From Micromonospora antibiotica (GTDB lineage Bacteria > Actinomycetota > Actinomycetes > Mycobacteriales > Micromonosporaceae): a stretch of 64,000 nt of DNA. The DNA lies in the NCBI RefSeq assembly GCF_017599305.1, contig NZ_JAGFWR010000001.1:1009672-1073671 (forward strand), in the 5' to 3' direction. The notes below the pieces were generated by a model. The model had not been told where the DNA came from and did no database searches. It saw only the letters and a program-made list of their open reading frames with translations. Both the position numbers and the translations under genes were made by a program. Below are positions 17,795 through 25,630 of this stretch, piece after piece (the first letter of the stretch is position 1; every line of letters begins with the position of its first letter).

Positions 17795-19300
17795 TCAGTG
17801 AATCGGCGTGAACGGTTGCGTGGCTACGTCGGGCAGCGCATTGTTGACCCGACCGTTCGGGACCACCGGCCTGCCGCACGACACGAAGAGGTCGTCGAAG
17901 ACCTCGCGCCGCCGGTCCCGGTAGTCCGAGCCGGACCGGCCCACCAGCCGGACCATCTCCTCGGCGAGCATCAGCTGGTACCGGCAGGACTCCTCGTTGA
18001 GCACGTTGAGGTCCCCGCTCGCGACGAAGTTCTCCTGGCGGCAGCCGCCACCACACAGGTAGCGCGCCCAGCACTGGCCGCAGACGGGATGCTCGTCGAC
18101 GGTGCGACGCCATTCCGGGTGCGGCACGGTGAGCCCGTCCTCGCCGGTCCCCACGTCGAACGCCTCGTCGCCGACGAGACGGTGGCAGGGACTGATGGTG
18201 CCGTCCGGCGAATGGGTGTAGTAGGTCCGCCCGCCGGAACAGAACGACAACGCGGTGAGACCCTCGATCATCATCTGGGCGGTGCGTTCGTACTCGAGCA
18301 CCCCGGCGAAGCGGTTGTCGGGCGTGAAGAACGACGGGTAGGCGTGCAGGAAGTCGCGGAACTGCTCGATCATGCCGGGCCGCAGGAAGTGGTTGACGTA
18401 GGTGACCTGGCGTGGACTGCTGAGCACCTTGTCGCCCAGGGTCAGGGTGAGGGCGACGCTGCGCCCCTGCTGGTCGACCGGATAGACGCCGGGGTAGATC
18501 TGGAAGAAGTCGAACAGGTTGAGTTCCCACAGCTCGCGCACGCTGTCGAGCAGGGTCGGCGTCTCCGTCGCGATGGTCATCCGGGCCACGAGGATGACGT
18601 TGTCGCCCGCTTCCCTGCGTAGCGTCCACAGGTTGCGCATGATCCGGTCGTACGAGCCGCTGCCGTTCTTGGATGGACGGTTGCGGTCCTGCACCTCCCG
18701 GGGCCCGTCGAGGGAGACGGAGACGATGAACCGGTGCCGGCGGAACAGGTCGATGACGCCGGTGGGCATCAGCGTGAGGTTGGTGGAGATGCGGTGGACG
18801 AACGTCACCCCCCGCTCGTCGGCCACCCGCTCGGCCCGCTCGCAGATCTTGCTGATCAGGGCGAAGTTGGCCAGCGGCTCGCCGCCGAAGAACTCGAAGC
18901 GCACCCGCTGGCCGGGTGCCACGTTCTCGTCGATGAAGCGGAAGATCCACGCCACGGAGTGTTCGCCCATGGCTTCCTTCATCCGGCCGTAGTCGCCGCC
19001 CTCGGCGAAGCAGTACGTGCAGGCCAGGTTGCAGATGTTGGTCAGGTTCACGTTGACCGCGAAGTCCGCACCGTCGGCCAGCGAGCTGGCGCGCAGCGTC
19101 TCGGCGTTGCTGTCGGCGTCCGGGGTCAGCGTGAAAGCCTCCCAGGCCGAGTGTTCCTCGGCACGTAGGTGCTCGATCCCCTGTTCCAGGCGCTCACCCA
19201 CCTCCCGTGGCATTCGGGCGATGCGGTGGTTGCCGGTGACCAGCACCGCGGACTCCTGCTCGTCGAGGTGCACGACGAAGTAGTCGGTGCCGCTACGCAC
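17795..19300 (-). CDS. Radical SAM/SPASM domain peptide maturase-like protein
   Basis: 501-aa protein with an N-terminal ~80-residue segment that could be a peptide-binding region, a radical SAM core with Cys90-x3-Cys94-x2-Cys97 (CNLACTYC) and FFGGEP, and a C-terminal SPASM region with SFCSGG, SPCHRLVGD and CGQCWARYLCGGGC. SPASM enzymes carry auxiliary Fe-S clusters and typically modify peptides (sactipeptides, ranthipeptides, QhpD-type crosslinks). GTG start overlaps the AmrS-like gene by 8 bp. No precursor peptide gene is visible nearby, so the substrate is open. Confidence 0.9.
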   Translation of the reverse strand: MRSGTDYFVVHLDEQESAVLVTGNHRIARMPREVGERLEQGIEHLRAEEHSAWEAFTLTPDADSNAETLRASSLADGADFAVNVNLTNICNLACTYCFAEGGDYGRMKEAMGEHSVAWIFRFIDENVAPGQRVRFEFFGGEPLANFALISKICERAERVADERGVTFVHRISTNLTLMPTGVIDLFRRHRFIVSVSLDGPREVQDRNRPSKNGSGSYDRIMRNLWTLRREAGDNVILVARMTIATETPTLLDSVRELWELNLFDFFQIYPGVYPVDQQGRSVALTLTLGDKVLSSPRQVTYVNHFLRPGMIEQFRDFLHAYPSFFTPDNRFAGVLEYERTAQMMIEGLTALSFCSGGRTYYTHSPDGTISPCHRLVGDEAFDVGTGEDGLTVPHPEWRRTVDEHPVCGQCWARYLCGGGCRQENFVASGDLNVLNEESCRYQLMLAEEMVRLVGRSGSDYRDRRREVFDDLFVSCGRPVVPNGRVNNALPDVATQPFTPIH

Positions 19301-20747
19301 GGCGGGTCTCCTGGAGTCGGATCGCGGCCTCGGGGACGGCGTCGCTGGAGTGTTGGATCTCCAGGACTGTGCTGATGGGGAAGTGCGCCCGGTCGTACAC
19401 CTCGTAGAGGTTGGCGTGGACGCCGGGGGGCAACTGCACGCTGACGCCGCGGTCGTCCGAGGCGGACTTGCACGCGATGAAGCGGTACTGGGAACCGGGC
19501 AGGATGGGCACCCGCTTGACCTCGCGGCCGTGGGAGGCCCCGCCCAGCACGCGGACGGTCACCTCGTGCGCCGCGGACGCCTCACTGGACAACTCCACGT
19601 GTACGGCCTTGACGTCGCCGCGCCACTCGTGCTCGATGTGGTGCAGGTCGGCGGCGTCGACGTCGAGAATGTCGAGCGCGGTGTTGTCCGGTGCCGCCAG
19701 CAGCCGGAACGGCAGGGGCTTGGCGCACCCCTGGCAGTGGGCCTCCCCGGTGAGCCCGACGGGGGACGCGATCAGCCCGTACCGCTCGACCACCAGCAGA
19801 CCGCAGTGCGGGCAGTAGGAGTTCGTCGCCTCGTTGTCGTAGACGTTGCCGAGGTAGCAGTAGCGGACCCCCTCCTCCAGCGCGATCTCCCGGGCCCGTT
19901 CCAGCCGCTCGACCGGGGTCCGGTCGACGTGGGTGTACTTGTAGTCGGGGTGGAAGCGGACGAAGTGCACGGGCACGTCGGGGCCGAGCCGGTCGAGCAC
20001 CCAGCGGGACAGTTTCCGCGCGTCGCCCTCGGTGTCGTTGGCGTCGGTGACCAGCAGGCTGGAAACCTCGACGTGCTTGCCCCGGTCGAACACGTAGGCC
20101 GTGGCGTCCAGGACGGGCTGCAGCTGGCCCTTGGTCACCCGCTTGTAGAACGTGGGGTCCATCGACTTGAGCGAGATGCTGAAGATGTCGATGACCTCGC
20201 AGAGTTCCTTGGCCCCTTCGAGCGAGATGTAGAACGCCGACTTGAAAAGGTTGACCAGGCCGTGCTCGCGGGCGAGCCGGGCGGTGTCCAGGACGAATTC
20301 GTGCCAGACGACCGGGTCGTTGTAGGTCCAGGAGATGACCTGGATCCCTCTTTCGAGGGCGCTCTGCACGACCTGTTCCGGGGTGTAGTAATGCACCGAC
20401 TGGTCCTCTACGAACCGCGCCTGCGAGGTCTGCCAGTTGTGGCAGTAGTCGCAGTTCATCATGCAGCCGATGTTTCCCATCGAAAGGATGCGGGCGCCGG
20501 GGGCGTAGTGGTAGACGGCCTCGGTTTCGATCGTCTCCTCGGTCATGGCGACCGACTTGCCGTAGTTGAGCGTCACCAGTTCACCGCCGCGGTTGGCGCG
20601 TACCCGGCAGAACCCGACCGCTCCTGGGCGGATGACGCAGTTTCGGGGGGAGAGGTGGCACTGGACCGTTCCGTCCGGGCGGGAACTGTAGAGAACGGCG
20701 GGATGGGTGTCCTGCTGCCAGCTCCATTGTTGCTGATCCTTTGGCAC
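19293..20747 (-). CDS. AmrS-like (AmmeMemoRadiSam) radical SAM enzyme
   Basis: 484-aa radical SAM enzyme. Its core resembles AmmeMemoRadiSam AmrS, with the cluster motif Cys95-x3-Cys99-x2-Cys102 (GCMMNCDYCHNW) and the conserved GAVGFCRVRANRGGEL segment before it. Around residues 310-350 two CxxC pairs (CPHCG, CQGC) form a zinc-ribbon-like region. The last ~130 residues are an extra beta-rich domain not usual in AmrS. GTG start with GAAGGA upstream. It is the first gene of the four-gene operon. AmrB and MEMO partners, which define the AmmeMemoRadiSam system, are absent here, so it is probably a repurposed branch. Confidence 0.85.
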   Translation of the reverse strand: MPKDQQQWSWQQDTHPAVLYSSRPDGTVQCHLSPRNCVIRPGAVGFCRVRANRGGELVTLNYGKSVAMTEETIETEAVYHYAPGARILSMGNIGCMMNCDYCHNWQTSQARFVEDQSVHYYTPEQVVQSALERGIQVISWTYNDPVVWHEFVLDTARLAREHGLVNLFKSAFYISLEGAKELCEVIDIFSISLKSMDPTFYKRVTKGQLQPVLDATAYVFDRGKHVEVSSLLVTDANDTEGDARKLSRWVLDRLGPDVPVHFVRFHPDYKYTHVDRTPVERLERAREIALEEGVRYCYLGNVYDNEATNSYCPHCGLLVVERYGLIASPVGLTGEAHCQGCAKPLPFRLLAAPDNTALDILDVDAADLHHIEHEWRGDVKAVHVELSSEASAAHEVTVRVLGGASHGREVKRVPILPGSQYRFIACKSASDDRGVSVQLPPGVHANLYEVYDRAHFPISTVLEIQHSSDAVPEAAIRLQETRRA

Positions 20748-21011
20748 GGTGCGTCCTTCCGTGGCGGGATGGCGGGAATTCAGCGTGAACTGCGGTGAAT
20801 GTGCGCAGGTGCCGAGGGCGCGGGCGGGGTGACCCGTGCCGGGAAGGTGTCAGGCTGTCGCGCGCCAAGATCTGTGATCATTGTATCGCTTACGGTGACG
20901 ACCCCCGAACGAACGGTATGTCTTGACATGTGTTGGCGTCAATACTTTCGGCATAGGACGGTGACGTGAAGTGGTCTTGGCCGGAAGGGATGGGGCGTGC
21001 CTGATGCGCAG

Positions 21012-21076
21012 CGGAAGATCAGTTATCCGTTGCGTCGGTGGAGTTGTTCTTGGGGCAACGGATAACTGATCTTCCG
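21012..21076. repeat. Perfect 22-bp inverted repeat
   Basis: Left arm 21012-21033 (begins CGGAAGATCAGTTATCC) and right arm 21055-21076 are exact reverse complements over 22 bp, with a 21-nt spacer. The arms are A+T richer than the surroundings. It sits between divergent units, so a terminator role is unlikely. It could be an operator, a 5'-UTR structure, or the ends of a lost mobile sequence. Confidence 0.8.
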
Positions 21077-21196
21077 GCTCTCGGCGTGGGACGGGTGACG
21101 ACCGCCGCCGCCGTCCACTTCGTGGCCGCGGTGCCGCGCGTCCGGCCGCCGCTGCCGCGTCCCGGCGGCGGCGTCGGGGTCATCCGTTGGCCCGCG

Positions 21197-21224
21197 TGCC
21201 CGCAGGGGCAGGAGGAACTGCCCC
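21197..21224. promoter_or_regulatory. TGCCC-n3-GGGGCAG-n6-CTGCCCC motif, site 1
   Basis: TGCCC (21197-21201), 3 nt, GGGGCAG (21205-21211), 6 nt, CTGCCCC (21218-21224); the last two are perfect 7-bp inverted arms. It lies 49 bp before the start of the acidic hypothetical protein. The same layout recurs before other eCIS-locus units. Confidence 0.5.
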
Positions 21225-21272
21225 TAAGGCGGCCGGCGGTCGCGTACCCCGCGGGCGGGTGCCCGGGGCAGG

Positions 21273-22559
21273 GTGGCCGGGTTGACTGTCGCCGACGTGA
21301 AAAGAGCGGTCATGACCTGGCGCGAGAACTACTGGGACGATGCCACGCAGAGCCCGGACTACTTCGAGTCCGTCGAGTTCGCCACCGTCCTCGACGGCGA
21401 CTACGGCACCCGGATGTTCGGCCGGTGGATCGCGCAGATGCATCCGGACCGCCACGACCTGATCCGCAGCCTGGAGTACCTGCTAGTCACCTACCGGCAC
21501 GGCGATGACGTGCAGGCGACGCTGGACACGTTCGAGCGCCAGCTTCCCCGGCCGTGGGACGACTGGGCGATGACCACGGCACTGACGGAGACCGCCCGCC
21601 GCAACCCGGACGTGCCGGTCGAACTCCGCGACGACGACGACTTCGCCGCCCTGGCCGAGCAGTTGCGCGACGACGCCCAGCTCTTCGCGCTCTGGCGGGA
21701 GGAGGTGCAGCAGGCCGCCGTCATGGCGCTGTCCGTCCCGGAGGTGATGCCCGCCTTCGTCACCTCCTGCCAGACCCTAGCGGCGGAGGCACACGGCTAC
21801 GGGGACAGGGGCAAGGAGGAGGAGAGCGAGCAGGAGAGCGAGGACGAGGAGGAGGCCAGCTACGACTACTCCGGGTACGACCGGGCGTTCGGGCACATCG
21901 CGTCCGACGACGACCTGGTGGTGGCCCCCGGCCCGGAGAAGTCGGTCCGGTTCGCGGAGCCGCTGGTGCAGGGGGAGGACGCGCCGCAGTGGCAGCACGG
22001 CGAGTTCAAGATCGGGGTGGCCTTCACCCTGAACCCGGAGGCCAACTCCAACCTGGCCGGCCTCTACTCCTGGGCGCAGACGCAGGCCCTCGTCGGCCTG
22101 TGGGGGGTGGACGTGGATGAACTCGCCACCATGATCGGCTCGGCGATGGAACGGATGCCCCGGATGTACCGGGACGACCGGATGACCATCCACGTCTTCC
22201 CGCAGTACGTCTTCATCACGGTCACGATCGACTCGGCGCTGAACGCGCACAACACCGGGATCATCGCCACCCTCACCGACGAGGGGGCGTACGCGCACTA
22301 CGTGCAGTTCAAGGACCTGGTGATGTTCTACACCGACGAGAGCGACATGGACACCCCGATCTACAACGTGCTCAAGACGTTCGGGGACCCGTGGGCCGGT
22401 GGCACGGCCGAGAGCTACGTGGTACGCCACGGCCGGGGCCGCAAGGCGTACTTCACTGTCGACCCGGTGCGGACCAGCCACGAGCAGAGCGTGGCGGCGG
22501 TGGTCCGGCGCTGCTCCGGTGGGCTCGACGTCCGGGTGCTGTCGGCCCGGCCGCAGTAG
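21273..22559 (+). CDS. Hypothetical protein with acidic linker, eCIS-locus associated
   Basis: 428 aa, not recognised. Residues ~1-180 are mixed helical. A strongly acidic linker (EEESEQESEDEEE, ~187-199) and a Tyr/Asp patch follow. The C-terminal ~200 residues look like an alpha/beta domain (IHVFPQYVFITVTIDSAL, YVQFKDLVMFYTDESD). No signal peptide or membrane helix is seen. GTG at 21273 is used; an ATG 39 nt later is an alternative. The same candidate operator as the next gene and the sheath operon suggests it is expressed with the injection system. Confidence 0.7.
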   Translation: MAGLTVADVKRAVMTWRENYWDDATQSPDYFESVEFATVLDGDYGTRMFGRWIAQMHPDRHDLIRSLEYLLVTYRHGDDVQATLDTFERQLPRPWDDWAMTTALTETARRNPDVPVELRDDDDFAALAEQLRDDAQLFALWREEVQQAAVMALSVPEVMPAFVTSCQTLAAEAHGYGDRGKEEESEQESEDEEEASYDYSGYDRAFGHIASDDDLVVAPGPEKSVRFAEPLVQGEDAPQWQHGEFKIGVAFTLNPEANSNLAGLYSWAQTQALVGLWGVDVDELATMIGSAMERMPRMYRDDRMTIHVFPQYVFITVTIDSALNAHNTGIIATLTDEGAYAHYVQFKDLVMFYTDESDMDTPIYNVLKTFGDPWAGGTAESYVVRHGRGRKAYFTVDPVRTSHEQSVAAVVRRCSGGLDVRVLSARPQ

Positions 22560-22588
22560 GGTGACGACCGCCGGCGGTGGTGGGATGG

Positions 22589-22615
22589 TGCCCGAAGGGG
22601 CAGGCGGGACTGCCC
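22589..22615. promoter_or_regulatory. TGCCC-n3-GGGGCAG-n6-CTGCCC motif, site 2
   Basis: TGCCC (22589-22593), GAA, GGGGCAG (22597-22603), 6 nt, CTGCCC (22610-22615). Spacing is identical to site 1. It ends 56 bp before the start of the VWA protein gene. Confidence 0.5.
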
Positions 22616-22671
22616 GGAGGGCTTCCCGTGGGGTTGCGGCCGACCCGGGCGGGCCGCGTTCACTGGCCCCC

Positions 22672-24363
22672 ATGGCTGCATCAGCGTCCCGGTCCCTGCG
22701 CGCCACGTCGGCGCTCGCTGTGGTGGCACTCCTGGTGGCCGGGGCGCCGCCGGCGGCGTACGCCGAGTTCTTCGCGGCACCGCGACCGGCCGGTGGCCCG
22801 GCGCTGCGGATCAGCGTGAGCGACGGCGCCGCCCCGCTGGTCGGCGAGCCGGCCGGGACGACCCTCGGGCTGACCCCCGGTGGCTCGGCGGTGGTCACCC
22901 GCACGGTGACCACCGCGACCATCCCGCCCCGCCCCGACGTGGTGCTGCTCGCCGACACGACCGGCAGTATGCAGGCGGCGCTGAACGACGTCCGGGTCAA
23001 CGCGAAACGGATCATCGGCGACATCAGCGCCGTCCAACCCGACGCCCGCTTCGCGGTCGCCGAATTCCGGGACGAGGGCGACGAGTTCGTCTTCCGGCTC
23101 AACCGGGACCTGACCGCCGTGCCGTCCGAGGTGCAGGACGCGGTGAACGTCTGGACCGCCGCCGGCGGCGGCGACGGCCCGGAGGCCGGCCTGAACGCCC
23201 TGTACGCCGTCGCCACCGGAGCGGTCGGCCTGCGGACCGAGAGCAGCCCGATCGTGGTGATCTTCGGGGACGCGCCGTCGCACGACCCGAGCGTCGGCCA
23301 CGACCTCGCCGGGACGATCCAGGCGTTGACCACCCGGGGCGTGCGGGTGGTGGCCGTGGACGTCGGCAACCCGGGCAGCTACTCCCTCGACGAGTCCGGA
23401 CAGTTCACCGAGATCACCCGGCAGACCGGGGGCGTGCTGCTCGACGCCGCCGGCCCGGCCGAGGTCTCCAACGCCATCCTGGCCGGCATCCGCGCCATCC
23501 AGGCCACCGTCAGCGCCCGGACCACCGACTGCGACCCGCAGCTCTCGGCCTCGGTCACCCCGGCCGAGCAGACCGTCGACAGTGGCGGCACCGTCGACCT
23601 CACCGTCTCCGTCGCGGTCGATGCCGCCGCCCGCAACGGGGAGTACGCCTGCCACCTGGAAGTCTCCGTGGACGGCATCGTGCAGGGCGAACCGGAACGC
23701 CTGGTGGTGAACGTCAGCGGGGCGGCACCGGACGTACCGGTGCTCCACTCCGACGCCGCCGCGCTCGACCTCGGGGAGGCCCCCCTCGGCGTGCCCTCGG
23801 CGACCCGGACGGTGACCCTCACCAACAGCGGCGACTACCCGCTGACCGTGGCCGCCGCCCTCGCCGAACAGCCGCCCCCGGCGGTGTTCGCGGTCACCGC
23901 CTCGACCTGCGGCGGAACCCTGGCCGTCGCCCGGTCCTGCACGGTGGCCCTCACCGCCACCCCCCGGGCGATCGGGCCCGCGACGTCGGTGCTCAGCCTC
24001 GCCAGCGCCACCGACACCGGCGGGGTCGCCGCCCAGTCGCTGGCGCTGAGCGTCTCGGGTCGCAGCCCGACGTTGCAGTTCAACCCCGGCGTCGGTCGTC
24101 CCGGCCAGGTGGTCACCGCGCTCGGCCAGGGCTTTCCGGCGGGGGCCGAGGTGCTGGTCACCTGGGTCGACGGCACCGGCGCGGTGCCGGTGGTCGCCGA
24201 CGCGTCCGGCCGGTTCGCGGTGCCGATGGTGGTCTTCGAGGAGGGGATCGCCGGTCCCCGGGCCGCGCTCGCCTCGGTGCCGGCGGTCGGCCAGGTGACC
24301 AGCGGAACGTTCCTGGTGCAGTCGGCGACCGCCCAGCCGGGCCCCTTCACCCGCCGTCGCTGA
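22672..24363 (+). CDS. Secreted VWA domain protein
   Basis: 563-aa exported protein. The signal peptide has hydrophobic core SALAVVALLVAGA and a likely cleavage site at AYA-EF (~residues 26-27). A von Willebrand A domain (~80-285) has the MIDAS motif DTTGSM (DxTxS) and a glycine-rich GGGDGPEAG. Two Ig-like beta domains follow (~290-480; CxxxL-type and choice-of-anchor-D-like with LDLGEAPLGV), then a further beta-domain to the end. There is no LPxTG or C-terminal membrane helix, so it may be secreted free or stick to the wall. VWA domains bind metal and protein ligands. It is co-oriented with the preceding eCIS-associated gene and carries the same upstream motif. Confidence 0.85.
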   Translation: MAASASRSLRATSALAVVALLVAGAPPAAYAEFFAAPRPAGGPALRISVSDGAAPLVGEPAGTTLGLTPGGSAVVTRTVTTATIPPRPDVVLLADTTGSMQAALNDVRVNAKRIIGDISAVQPDARFAVAEFRDEGDEFVFRLNRDLTAVPSEVQDAVNVWTAAGGGDGPEAGLNALYAVATGAVGLRTESSPIVVIFGDAPSHDPSVGHDLAGTIQALTTRGVRVVAVDVGNPGSYSLDESGQFTEITRQTGGVLLDAAGPAEVSNAILAGIRAIQATVSARTTDCDPQLSASVTPAEQTVDSGGTVDLTVSVAVDAAARNGEYACHLEVSVDGIVQGEPERLVVNVSGAAPDVPVLHSDAAALDLGEAPLGVPSATRTVTLTNSGDYPLTVAAALAEQPPPAVFAVTASTCGGTLAVARSCTVALTATPRAIGPATSVLSLASATDTGGVAAQSLALSVSGRSPTLQFNPGVGRPGQVVTALGQGFPAGAEVLVTWVDGTGAVPVVADASGRFAVPMVVFEEGIAGPRAALASVPAVGQVTSGTFLVQSATAQPGPFTRRR

Positions 24364-24387
24364 CCGGCCCACCCGTCGGGGCGCACC

Positions 24388-24419
24388 GGTCCCGGGCCAC
24401 GGCCGGGGCGCCCGGGACC
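24388..24419. terminator. Bidirectional hairpin between VWA and PAAR genes
   Basis: 10-bp perfect stem (GGTCCCGGGC / GCCCGGGACC) with a 12-nt loop, between two convergent genes. Confidence 0.6.
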
Positions 24420-24471
24420 CGGGCCACCGCCGAGCCACCCCCGGCGGGATCGCCCAGGGCCCGTACCCCGG

Positions 24472-24864
24472 TCAGCCGACCAGCACCTGACCGGTGGCGA
24501 TGATGCTGCCGGCCGGCAGGGGAGCGGGGTCGTTGCAGGTGTTGACCTTGTCGCCGTGCCGGGCCGCCGGCTTACCGTTGATCAGCACCAGGGCGCTGCC
24601 GGCGATGATCGTGCCCTGGTTGTTCGGTGGCGTCTGGAACGGCCCCCCGGTCGGCAGGTGCGGCGGGGAGTTCACCGCGACGCTGCCGACCACGGCGGCC
24701 GGCTTGCCCTCGATCAGCACATCGGTGCTGCACCCGTTGGCGATGGTCCCGGCGAAGGGCATCGGGGTGGGTGTCGGCACCGGCCCGGTCGGCGAGGGCA
24801 CCATGATGATGTGCGTGTCGGTGCCGACCACCTTGTCACCGAGCTTCGCGGCAGGTACGCCCAC
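24472..24864 (-). CDS. PAAR domain spike-tip protein
   Basis: 130-aa PAAR-type protein with PAAKLGDKV at the N-terminus, IEGKPAAVVG in the middle and LINGKPAARHGDKV near the C-terminus, and Cys residues at CST and NTCND. PAAR proteins fold into a metal-bound cone that sharpens the VgrG-like spike of contractile injection systems (Afp10 position). Start ATG at 24864 with GGAGGG upstream. First structural gene of the minus-strand eCIS arm read from the left. Confidence 0.92.
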   Translation of the reverse strand: MGVPAAKLGDKVVGTDTHIIMVPSPTGPVPTPTPMPFAGTIANGCSTDVLIEGKPAAVVGSVAVNSPPHLPTGGPFQTPPNNQGTIIAGSALVLINGKPAARHGDKVNTCNDPAPLPAGSIIATGQVLVG

Positions 24865-24895
24865 GATGGAACCCTCCCTTGGGCAGCGGAACCGG

Positions 24896-25630
24896 TCAGA
24901 TCAGCCCCTCGCGGATGGCGTGCGCGACCGCCTGGGTGCGGTTGCGGACACCGAGCTGGGTGGTGATCTCGTGCACGATGTTCTTGATGCTGCGTTCCGA
25001 GTAGGACAGCTCCCGGGCGATCGTCGCGATGTCCGCCCCGGCGGCGATCATCCGGAGCACCGCGAGCTGGCGCGGTGACAGCGGCAGGATGGTCAGCCCC
25101 CGGGGGGCGAGCACCTGCCGCTGGGCCCGACCGACCCGGGTCAGCAGCGAGCTGAGCAGGTCGGTGGGGAGCCTCGCCTCGCCCCGGGCGGCAGCCCGGA
25201 CCACGTCGCGCAGCAGGGTGGCGGTGCTCTCCGAACGGCGTACCAGACTGAGACCACCCGCCTCGATCGCCTGCAACCCGGCGGTGTCGTCGAGCTGCCC
25301 GACCACCAGCACCGGTCGGGGAGCCGGCCGGCCGGTCAACGCGTCGAGCTGGGCCAGCAGCCACCCGTCCACCGTGTCGGCGACGATCACCAGGATGTCC
25401 GGGGTGTCGTCGGGTTCGGCCAGCACCACCGGTCGCGCGCCGACCGGGTCGTCGGTCGCCGCAGTGCCGAGCTGGGCCATGACACCGGCCTGGGAGATCG
25501 GGTCGCGGGAACGGACCGCCGTACGGATCGGTGCCGGGCCCGGGACGGTGCCCGCCCGGTGGGCGCTGGCGGCCGGATCGGTGGTGTCCGGACCGGGGAC
25601 CTGCCCGACGGCGGGGTGCGGGTCGCTCAT
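24896..25630 (-). CDS. LuxR-type transcriptional regulator (pseudo-receiver)
   Basis: 244 aa. The C-terminal LuxR/NarL helix-turn-helix (~180-244) reads LSPRQLAVLRMIAAGADI, then the recognition helix SERSIKNIVHEI. The N-terminal half resembles a response-regulator receiver but lacks a clear phospho-acceptor Asp context. It is clearly paralogous to the LuxR gene at 51.5 kb (same end, AIREGLI / AVREGLI). ATG overlaps the stop of the membrane-protein gene by 4 bp. Probable regulator of the eCIS locus. Confidence 0.88.
   Translation of the reverse strand: MSDPHPAVGQVPGPDTTDPAASAHRAGTVPGPAPIRTAVRSRDPISQAGVMAQLGTAATDDPVGARPVVLAEPDDTPDILVIVADTVDGWLLAQLDALTGRPAPRPVLVVGQLDDTAGLQAIEAGGLSLVRRSESTATLLRDVVRAAARGEARLPTDLLSSLLTRVGRAQRQVLAPRGLTILPLSPRQLAVLRMIAAGADIATIARELSYSERSIKNIVHEITTQLGVRNRTQAVAHAIREGLI

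Larger units (their letters stand above)
20748..21272. other. Divergent intergenic region between radical SAM operon and eCIS locus
   Basis: 525 bp without a gene. A possible minus-strand promoter is TTGACG (20937-20942), 18 nt, TACCGT (20913-20918). ATGTC-TT-GACAT at 20918-20929 is a small palindrome. The region also holds a perfect 22-bp inverted repeat (21012-21076) and the TGCCC/GGGGCAG motif (21197-21224), listed separately. Confidence 0.5.

Noticed and set aside
20581..20868. Small minus-strand frame upstream of the radical SAM operon as a RiPP precursor
   Set aside because: Mostly overlaps the AmrS-like gene, is Pro/Arg-rich throughout and has no leader-core layout.
21012..21076. Inverted repeat as an intrinsic terminator
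   Set aside because: Flanking genes diverge from it, and it lacks a T-run.
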